From Solirubrobacteraceae bacterium (GTDB lineage Bacteria > Actinomycetota > Thermoleophilia > Solirubrobacterales > Solirubrobacteraceae): DNA of 6,395 nucleotides. Position numbers and translations under genes: made by a program. Positions 1 through 5,096 of this stretch are shown here, piece by piece. The notes beneath the pieces were generated by a model. It did not search any database, had not been told where the DNA came from, and was given only the letters and a program-made list of their open reading frames with translations. The DNA is taken from NCBI GenBank assembly GCA_019683665.1, contig JADGIB010000214.1:1-6395 (forward strand). Direction: 5' to 3'. Positions within the stretch are counted from its first letter, which is position 1. Each line of letters opens with the position of its first letter.

Positions 1-80
1 TTTTTTTTTAAAATACCCGGGTGTTGGGGGGGCCGGCGGTTGGCGGGGGGCCGCGCGCGCCGGTAGAACCCGCCGCGTAC
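1..80. other. Degraded contig end and upstream leader
   Basis: The first 14 bases are a run of nine T followed by A/T-rich sequence. Runs of six and seven G and a CG-alternating stretch follow, up to about base 60. This composition is unlike the rest of the window and resembles low-quality or artefactual contig ends, so nothing here should be trusted in detail. A weak promoter-like pair can be drawn (TTGGCG at 40-45, 18-base spacer, TAGAAC at 64-69), which would place the operator at 84-99 just after a transcription start. It depends on the unreliable bases. I see no gene in this stretch. Confidence 0.5.
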
Positions 81-83
81 CCG

Positions 84-99
84 AGAAAACGATTACCGC
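84..99 (+). promoter_or_regulatory. LacI-type operator, copy A (upstream of nitrilase gene)
   Basis: The 16-mer AGAAAACGATTACCGC lies 40 bp before the hydrolase start. It recurs exactly at 2029-2044 and 2084-2099, and the match with the latter extends to 20 bp (81-100 and 2081-2100). The core GAAAAC/GATTAC is an imperfect palindrome centred on CpG, as in operators of LacI-family regulators, whose hinge-helix leucine inserts at a central CpG step. The LacI-family gene at 965-2014 is the obvious candidate to bind it. Binding is inferred; the exact repetition is directly visible. Confidence 0.8.
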
Positions 100-139
100 G
101 GACGGTGCGGGCGACGGCCGGCGCAGCGTCCGCATCGCG

Positions 140-955
140 ATGGTCCAGGCGCACCTCGCCGGCGGCGAGCGCGAGCGCAACCTCGACCACGGGCTCGGCC
201 TCGTGGCCCGCGCGGCCGCCGGCGGCGCCGACGTCGTCGTGCTGCCCGAGTGCTTCCCGCTGGGCTGGACCGACCCGTCGGCCGCGGCGCTCGCCGACCC
301 GGTCCCCGGCGGCGAGACCGTCGAGGCGCTGCGCGCCGCCGCCCGCGAGCACGGCGTCCACCTGTGCTCGGGCGTCGTCGAGCGCGCCGGCGACCGCGTC
401 TACAACGCCGCCGTGCTCATCGACCCGGCCGGCGAGATCCTCCTCCATCACCGCAAGATCAACGAGCTCGACATCGGGCACCCGTTCTACGCCGTCGGCG
501 ACCGCCTCGGCGTGGCCGACACCGCGCTCGGACGGGTCGGGCTCATGATCTGCGCCGACGCGTTCGCCGAGGACCGGGTCGTCACCCGGACGCTCGGGCT
601 CATGGGCGCCGAGCTGATCCTGTCGCCGTCGGCGTGGGCCGTGCCCGGCGACCACGACCAGGACGTCCAGCCCTACGGCGACCTGTGGCGCAACGCCTAC
701 GGGCCGGTCTGCCGCGAGCACCACCTCTACATCGCCGGGGTCTCGAACGTCGGCTGGATCCCCGACGGGCCGTGGGCCGGGCGCAAGTGCATCGGCTGCT
801 CGCTGCTCATGGGGCCCGACGGGATCATCGCCGAGGGGCCGTACGGGCCGGAGGCGGAGGAGATCGTCGTCGCCGACATCCGCGTCGGGCGCGACGACCG
901 CCCCTGGCACCACCCGCCGGACCGCTGGTTCCGCCCCCTCGGCGCCGAGGCCTGA
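140..955 (+). CDS. Carbon-nitrogen hydrolase, nitrilase superfamily
   Basis: This 271-residue protein has the nitrilase-superfamily fold signature with all three catalytic residues visible: Glu37 in VVLPECFP, Lys106 in HHRKINELDIG and Cys138 in GLMICADAF. The family hydrolyses amides, N-carbamoyl compounds or nitriles through a cysteine thioester. It is cytosolic: no signal peptide or membrane segment is seen. The length is typical. The first ATG in frame is at 140, but the three codons before it read R-I-A, which continues the first beta-strand usual in the family (RIAMVQ), and no clear ribosome site precedes 140. The true start may therefore lie upstream or have been lost through an indel near the contig end. 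The frame stays open to the left edge without an ATG, GTG or TTG. The gene converges on the LacI-family gene and carries the same operator upstream as the isomerase operon. Family is secure; substrate unknown, with an amidase more likely than a true nitrilase. Confidence 0.9.
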   Translation: MVQAHLAGGERERNLDHGLGLVARAAAGGADVVVLPECFPLGWTDPSAAALADPVPGGETVEALRAAAREHGVHLCSGVVERAGDRVYNAAVLIDPAGEILLHHRKINELDIGHPFYAVGDRLGVADTALGRVGLMICADAFAEDRVVTRTLGLMGAELILSPSAWAVPGDHDQDVQPYGDLWRNAYGPVCREHHLYIAGVSNVGWIPDGPWAGRKCIGCSLLMGPDGIIAEGPYGPEAEEIVVADIRVGRDDRPWHHPPDRWFRPLGAEA

Positions 956-964
956 GCGCCGCCG

Positions 965-2014
965 CTACGCCGGGCCGGTCGAGCTGTCGCGCACGCGCAG
1001 CTGCGGCTCGAGCGTGACCTCCTGCGGGGGCGCGGTCGAGCCGTCGATGCGGGCGGCGACGAGCTCGGCCGCGCGCCGCCCCAGCTCGTAGGTGGGCTGG
1101 CTGACGGCGGTCAGCGCCGGGTGCATGAGCCGCGCCCACGACGGGTCGTCGAAGCAGACGAGCCCGGTCTGCGGCAGCGTCCGCCCCGCCTCCTCGAGCG
1201 CGGCGAGGACGCCGACGGCCATGAGCCCGTTCGCGACGAAGAACGCGTCGGGCGGCGCGTCGAGCGCGAGCAGCTCGCGGGCGGCGGCCTGCCCGCCCCC
1301 CTCCATGTAGTCGGCGCGGCGCACGAGCGCCTCGTCGACGGCCACGCCCGCGCCGGCGTGGGCGGCCCGCCAGCCGGCCAGCCGCTCGTTGGCGGTCGTC
1401 ACGTCGTCGGGGCCGGTCACGCACGCGACGCGCCGGTAGCCGGCGGCGAGCAGGTGCGCGGTCGCCTCGCGGCTAGCCTGGGTCGACTCGACGACGACCG
1501 CGTCGACGGGGTCCTGCACGCGGCGGTCGATCGCGACGGCCGGGATCCCGCGCTCCAGCAGCGGCGCCAGCCGCGTCCGCGTCGACGAGGGCGAGATGAT
1601 GACGCCGGCCATCCGCTCGGCGACCGCGAGGTCGAGGTAGGCGGCCTCCTTGTCGACGTCCTCGTCGGCGTTGCAGAGGACGAGCGAGTAGCCGGCCGCG
1701 CTCGCGTGGTCCTCGATCCCCCGCACGACGTCGGTGAAGAACGGGTTGCGGATGTCGGAGATGATCAGGCACAGGACCGTCGTGCGCCGGCGGCGCAGGC
1801 TGCGCGCGACCCCGCTGGGCCGGTAGCCGAGGTCGCGGACGGCGGCCCGGACGCGGTCGGCCAGCTCCGGGTCGACGCTGCGCGCCCCGTTGAGCACGCG
1901 CGACACCGTCGCCGTCGAGACGCCCGCGGCGCTCGCGACGTCGCGGATCGTCGGCCGCCGCGGGGGCCGCTGCGAGCGTCCCGTGCGGTTCCCGCTTGAC
2001 GTGTCGCCGATCAC
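965..2014 (-). CDS. LacI-family transcriptional repressor
   Basis: This 349-residue regulator has an N-terminal LacI helix-turn-helix at about residues 22-43 (TIRDVASAAGVSTATVSRVL). A hinge helix follows at about 64-75 (YRPSGVARSL), with Leu73 as the likely CpG-inserting residue. From residue 79 there is a periplasmic-binding-protein-like sensor domain with characteristic NPFFTDVVRGIED (90-102) and FDDPSW (288-293) segments. Sugars or sugar phosphates are the usual effectors. The start is GTG at 2014, the only start codon in frame before the helix-turn-helix. It has only a weak upstream AGAG, and the first 20 residues form a basic, disordered-looking tail. The gene is divergent from the isomerase operon, and its start lies 15 bp from operator copy B, so autorepression is likely. 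It ends 9 bp from the convergent hydrolase. Family assignment is very secure; control of the flanking genes is inferred from the operators. Confidence 0.95.
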   Translation of the reverse strand: MIGDTSSGNRTGRSQRPPRRPTIRDVASAAGVSTATVSRVLNGARSVDPELADRVRAAVRDLGYRPSGVARSLRRRRTTVLCLIISDIRNPFFTDVVRGIEDHASAAGYSLVLCNADEDVDKEAAYLDLAVAERMAGVIISPSSTRTRLAPLLERGIPAVAIDRRVQDPVDAVVVESTQASREATAHLLAAGYRRVACVTGPDDVTTANERLAGWRAAHAGAGVAVDEALVRRADYMEGGGQAAARELLALDAPPDAFFVANGLMAVGVLAALEEAGRTLPQTGLVCFDDPSWARLMHPALTAVSQPTYELGRRAAELVAARIDGSTAPPQEVTLEPQLRVRDSSTGPA

Positions 2015-2025
2015 CGCTCTAGGGT
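1996..2025 (+). promoter_or_regulatory. Candidate promoter of the isomerase operon
   Basis: A TTGACG box (1996-2001) and a TAGGGT box (2020-2025) are separated by 18 bases. This resembles actinobacterial housekeeping sigma-factor promoters, in which the -10 element often departs from TATAAT. Operator copy B begins 4 bp downstream, so a bound repressor would cover the predicted start site near 2032, the usual LacI-type arrangement. The -35 box lies inside the first codons of the divergent repressor gene. The prediction is by eye; the -10 match is only partial. Confidence 0.5.
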
Positions 2026-2028
2026 TGC

Positions 2029-2044
2029 AGAAAACGATTACCGC
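2029..2044 (+). promoter_or_regulatory. LacI-type operator, copy B
   Basis: An exact copy of the 16-mer AGAAAACGATTACCGC, just downstream of the candidate -10 box and 15 bp upstream of the repressor's own start codon. It can serve both divergent genes: repression of the isomerase operon and autorepression of the LacI gene. It lies 55 bp from copy C, about five helical turns, so the two sites are roughly on the same face of the DNA and could be bound cooperatively. Confidence 0.8.
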
Positions 2045-2048
2045 CGCC

Positions 2049-2067
2049 AGCGGACCTTGGGTCCGCT
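2049..2067 (+). promoter_or_regulatory. Perfect hairpin/palindrome in the operon leader
   Basis: AGCGGACC and GGTCCGCT form a perfect 8-bp inverted repeat around a 3-base TTG centre, followed by the pyrimidine-rich CTTTCTT. As RNA it would make a compact stem-loop in the leader of the isomerase operon, resembling a weak intrinsic terminator or attenuator. As DNA it could instead be the operator of a second dimeric regulator. It lies exactly between operator copies B and C. The inverted repeat is seen directly; its role is unknown, and the U-tract is too broken for a confident terminator call. Confidence 0.55.
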
Positions 2068-2083
2068 CTTTCTTCCCTCGCCG

Positions 2084-2099
2084 AGAAAACGATTACCGC
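2084..2099 (+). promoter_or_regulatory. LacI-type operator, copy C (abutting isomerase start)
   Basis: The third exact copy of the 16-mer ends 4 bp before the isomerase ATG. Its extended 20-bp form (2081-2100) is identical to that of copy A at 81-100. The site lies where a ribosome-binding site would normally be, and no Shine-Dalgarno sequence is visible there. It could act as a second operator for cooperative binding or looping with copy B, or as a roadblock to polymerase started upstream. Confidence 0.8.
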
Positions 2100-2103
2100 G
2101 CCC

Positions 2104-3531
2104 ATGACCCGAATCGGACTCATCAGCCTCTCCGACGGCCGCCCCTACGTGGCCGGCGACACCGACGCCCACGTGCGCGCCGCCCAGGCCGCGGTCGAGG
2201 CCGTCCTCCGCGACGCCGGCCACGACGTCGTCGCCGTCGCCGCCCCGGTCACCGACAGCGACGCCGCCGTCCGCGAGGCCCGCGCGCTGGCCGCCGCCGG
2301 CGTCGACGCGGCCATCCTCCACTACTGCGTCTGGGCCTTCCCGCACTTCTCGGCGATCGTCGCCAGCGAGCTCGACGCGCCGCTGCTGCTGCTCAGCAAC
2401 ATCGACCCCGCCTACCCGGGCATGGTCGGGATGCTCGCCGCCGGCGGCGCGCTCGACCAGGTCGGCCGCCGCCACGAGCGCGCCTACGGCGACCCGGCCG
2501 ACCCGGCCGTCCGCGACCGGATCCTGCGCTTCGTCCGCGCCGCCGGCGCCGCCGGGGCGCTGCGCGGCGCGACGTTCGGGCGCATCGGGGGCCGCTCGAT
2601 GGGCATGAACACCGCGGTCGCCAACACCGACCAGTGGCGCCGCCAGTTCGGCGTCGACGTCGAGGAGATCGACCAGTGGGAGATCGTCCGCCGCGCCGAC
2701 CTCGTCGACGCCGACCGCGTCCGCGCCGGGCGCGAGTGGCTCGAGCGCCACGCCCGCGCCGTCCACTACGACGGCCAGCGCCTGACGCCCGAGCTGCTCG
2801 AGCGCCAGATCCGCGCCTACCACGCGATGCGCGAGCTCATCGACGAGTGGCGCCTCGACTTCACCGGCATCAAGGCCCAGCCGGAGCTGACCGCCCACTT
2901 CGCCACCATGGACGTCACCGAGGCGTTCCTCAACGACCCCTACGACTGGGAGGGCCCGAAGGCGCCGCACGTGTGCGCGACCGAGGCCGACATGGACGGC
3001 GCGCTGACGATGCAGCTCCTGAAGGGCCTGACCGGCACCCCGGTCCTGTTCGCCGACGTCCGCCACTACGACGCCGAGCACGACGTCTGGGACCTGTGCA
3101 ACTCCGGCCAGCACGCGACCTGGTACGCGGCGCGCAGCGACGACCCGGCCGAGAACCTCCGCCACGTCCAGCTCTTCCCCGCCGACTTCTACTTCCCCGC
3201 CGGCGGCGCCTCCGTCCACCACGTCGCCGCCGCGACCAACGCGACGTTCGCGCGGCTCACGCGCCTGGACGGCCGCTACCGCATGCAGGTCGCCCGCGGC
3301 GAGCTCGTGACGCTCGACGAGGCGACCTCGACCCGCCTGCAGCAGGCCTCCAGCCCGACCTGGCCGCACGCGTGGGCGCGCCTGGACGCGCCGGTCGAGG
3401 AGGTCCTCGGCCGCTTCGGCGCCAACCACGTCCACGCCGTCCCCGGCGACGTCGAGGCCGAGCTGGCGACGATCTGCCGGCTGCTCGACGTCGACTTCGA
3501 CCGCCTCGGAGGCGCCCGGGCCGATGGCTGA
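2104..3531 (+). CDS. L-fucose/L-arabinose isomerase-family protein
   Basis: This 475-residue cytosolic protein resembles the FucI/AraA superfamily of metal-dependent aldose-ketose isomerases. The N-terminus (RIGLISLSDGRPYV) begins the first Rossmann-like domain. Likely metal and catalytic residues are Glu294 (CATEADMDGALTM), Asp318 (LFADVRHYD) and His442 (GANHVHAVPGD). The 24-residue Glu-Asp spacing equals that of E. coli FucI Glu337/Asp361, and His442 probably matches His528. It is much shorter than E. coli FucI (591 residues) and nearer to AraA length, so it belongs to a shorter, poorly characterised branch. The ATG at 2104 is supported by the conserved N-terminus, although no Shine-Dalgarno is visible because an operator occupies that place. 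The kinase start overlaps its stop by 8 bp, indicating one operon. Role: probably conversion of an imported aldose to the ketose used by the kinase. Family is secure; the sugar is unknown. Confidence 0.88.
   Translation: MTRIGLISLSDGRPYVAGDTDAHVRAAQAAVEAVLRDAGHDVVAVAAPVTDSDAAVREARALAAAGVDAAILHYCVWAFPHFSAIVASELDAPLLLLSNIDPAYPGMVGMLAAGGALDQVGRRHERAYGDPADPAVRDRILRFVRAAGAAGALRGATFGRIGGRSMGMNTAVANTDQWRRQFGVDVEEIDQWEIVRRADLVDADRVRAGREWLERHARAVHYDGQRLTPELLERQIRAYHAMRELIDEWRLDFTGIKAQPELTAHFATMDVTEAFLNDPYDWEGPKAPHVCATEADMDGALTMQLLKGLTGTPVLFADVRHYDAEHDVWDLCNSGQHATWYAARSDDPAENLRHVQLFPADFYFPAGGASVHHVAAATNATFARLTRLDGRYRMQVARGELVTLDEATSTRLQQASSPTWPHAWARLDAPVEEVLGRFGANHVHAVPGDVEAELATICRLLDVDFDRLGGARADG
3508..3512 (+). 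promoter_or_regulatory. Ribosome-binding site of the FGGY kinase
   Basis: GGAGG sits inside the last codons of the isomerase gene, 11 bases before the kinase ATG at 3524. With the 8-bp ATGGCTGA overlap, it supports both the chosen kinase start and translational coupling between the two enzymes. Confidence 0.6.
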
Positions 3532-5017
3532 CCGCCTGCTCGGGATCGACGTCGGGACCTCGTCGGTCAAGGGCGTGGTCTGCGACGACGACGGCACGAT
3601 CCGCGCCCGGGCGAGCGCCGCGCTGCGGACCTCGATGCCGCGGCCCGGCTGGGTCGAGCAGGACGCCGAGCGCGACTGGTGGGCGGGCATCCGCGCCGTC
3701 TGCGAGGAGCTGCTGGCCACCGAGCCGCGCCCGGCCGCCGTCTGCGTCAGCGGCCTCGGCCCGTGCCTGCTGCCGACCGACGCGGACGGCGCGCCGCTGC
3801 GCCCGGCGATCCTCTACGGGGTCGACACGCGCGCGACGGCCGAGATCGCCGAGCTCGAGGCCCGCTACGGGGCCGACGCGATCGTCGCCCGCGGCGGCTC
3901 GCGGCTGACGACCCAGGCCGTCGGCCCGAAGCTCGCCTGGCTCGTCCGCCACGAGCCCGACGTGTGGGCGGCGACCCGCCGCGTCACGACCGCCAGCTCG
4001 TTCGCGGTCCTGCGCCTCACCGGCGAGTACGTGCTCGACCACCACACCGCCAGCCAGTGGGACCCGCTCTACGACCTGCGCGCCGGCGCCTGGATCGGCG
4101 AGTGGGCGTCCGAGATCGCGCCAGGGGTCGACCTGCCGCGGCTGCTGTGGCCCGGCGAGGTCGCCGGCGTCGTCGACGAGCGCGGCGCCCGCGAGACCGG
4201 CATCCCGGCCGGGACCCCGGTCGCGGCCGGGACGGTCGACGCGTGGGCCGAGGCGCTCAGCGCCGGGGTGCGCGCCCCAGGCGACCTCATGCTCATGTAC
4301 GGCACGACGATGTTCCTCGTCGCGACGGCCGACGCGCCGCGGCCCGACGCCCGCCTGTGGTGCACGGCCGGGGTCCTGCCCGGCACGTTCAGCCTCGCCG
4401 GCGGCATGGCGACCTCCGGCGCGCTGACGACATGGGTGCGCGACCTCACCGGCGCCGCCGGCTACGACGAGCTGCTGGCCGAGGCGGCCGCCGTCGCGCC
4501 CGGCAGCGAGGGCCTCGTCGTCCTCCCCTACTTCCTCGGCGAGCGCAGCCCGATCTTCGACCCCGCCGCCCGCGGCGTCGTCGCCGGCCTCACGCTGCGC
4601 CACGGCCGCGGCCACCTGTACCGGGCGATGCTCGAGGCGACCGGGTACGCGGTCCGCCACCACCTCGACGTCCTCGACGAGATCGGCGCCCGCCCGCGCC
4701 GCGTCGTCGCCGTCGGCGGCGGCACCCGCGGCGGGCTGTGGCCGCAGGTCGTCTCCGACGTCACCGGCATGGCGCAGGAGGTCCCGCGCGAGACGGTCGG
4801 CGCCGCCTACGGCGCCGCGCTGCTCGCCGCCGGCGCGCTCGGCCTCGCCGACCCAGGCGGCGCCGGCTGGGCCCGGCCCGACCACGAGGTGCGCCCGCGG
4901 CCCGAGCCCGCCGCCGTCTACGACCGCCTCTACGCGCTCTACCGAGACCTGTACCCCGCCACTCGCGAGCAGGCCCATGCCCTCGCGCGGCTGCAGGAGG
5001 ACGCCATGGCGACATGA
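3524..5017 (+). CDS. FGGY-family carbohydrate kinase (xylulokinase-like)
   Basis: This 497-residue kinase has the two-domain actin-like FGGY fold. It shows the phosphate-1 loop at residues 8-17 (IDVGTSSVKG), the GWVEQD segment at 42-47, the substrate-contact YGVDTR at 98-103, the likely catalytic base Asp239 (GTVDAWAEAL) and the adenosine-loop GGGTRGG at 398-404. The length is normal for the family. It would transfer the ATP gamma-phosphate to a ketose or polyol in the cytosol, directly after the upstream isomerase. Where E. coli xylulokinase has a substrate-binding Gln-Met-His-Gly stretch, this protein reads SGLGPCLLP (76-84), so D-xylulose should not be assumed. The gene overlaps the isomerase stop by 8 bp and is preceded by GGAGG. 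Its TGA overlaps an ATG (ATGA) that opens a 28-codon frame running to the next gene. Family very secure; substrate open. Confidence 0.93.
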   Translation: MADRLLGIDVGTSSVKGVVCDDDGTIRARASAALRTSMPRPGWVEQDAERDWWAGIRAVCEELLATEPRPAAVCVSGLGPCLLPTDADGAPLRPAILYGVDTRATAEIAELEARYGADAIVARGGSRLTTQAVGPKLAWLVRHEPDVWAATRRVTTASSFAVLRLTGEYVLDHHTASQWDPLYDLRAGAWIGEWASEIAPGVDLPRLLWPGEVAGVVDERGARETGIPAGTPVAAGTVDAWAEALSAGVRAPGDLMLMYGTTMFLVATADAPRPDARLWCTAGVLPGTFSLAGGMATSGALTTWVRDLTGAAGYDELLAEAAAVAPGSEGLVVLPYFLGERSPIFDPAARGVVAGLTLRHGRGHLYRAMLEATGYAVRHHLDVLDEIGARPRRVVAVGGGTRGGLWPQVVSDVTGMAQEVPRETVGAAYGAALLAAGALGLADPGGAGWARPDHEVRPRPEPAAVYDRLYALYRDLYPATREQAHALARLQEDAMAT

Positions 5018-5020
5018 GCG

Positions 5021-5034
5021 GCCCGCAGGCGGGC
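5021..5034 (+). repeat. Small GC hairpin after the kinase gene
   Basis: GCCCGC-AG-GCGGGC is a 6-bp inverted repeat starting 4 bases after the kinase stop. No T-run follows, so it is not a standard intrinsic terminator. A stable stem between enzyme genes and a binding-protein gene can protect the downstream mRNA and raise its level, which is plausible here but not shown. Short GC palindromes also arise by chance at this composition. Confidence 0.3.
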
Positions 5035-5082
5035 GACCCCTGGACTCACGCAGGAAGAAGGTGCATCGTGCGACACACGGAG

Positions 5083-5087
5083 AGGAG
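5083..5087 (+). promoter_or_regulatory. Ribosome-binding site deciding the GTG start at 5097
   Basis: AGGAG lies 9 bases before GTG 5097. Starting there gives a textbook lipoprotein signal peptide immediately (MKGHRRLLAG...). Upstream in-frame starts such as ATG 4977 would add about 40 residues of non-homologous leader inside the kinase gene. The start is therefore taken as 5097. Confidence 0.8.
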
Positions 5088-5096
5088 CAGGACATC

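Noticed and set aside
21..60. G-rich stretch as a G-quadruplex
   Set aside because: It lies in the degraded contig end, so the G runs are probably not real.
1121..1999. A 292-codon plus-strand frame antisense to the LacI gene
   Set aside because: Shadow of the repressor; no motifs and biased composition.
84..2099. The three repeats as CRISPR or transposon ends
   Set aside because: They are direct, short, each just upstream of a gene, irregularly spaced and without transposase; they fit operators far better.
2038..3720. A 560-codon minus-strand frame opposite the isomerase
   Set aside because: Val/Ala/Asp/Gly-rich translation with no family motif; the opposite strand encodes the isomerase with its metal-site residues.
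1890..3908. A 672-codon plus-strand frame from inside the repressor gene through the isomerase
   Set aside because: The translation is mostly Arg-Pro-Ala repeats, and it conflicts with the isomerase and kinase reading frames and crosses the control region.
4977..5096. A longer start (ATG 4977) for the binding protein
   Set aside because: It would lie inside the kinase gene and bury the signal peptide 40 residues in. GTG 5097 has AGGAG at 9 bases and gives a proper lipobox.
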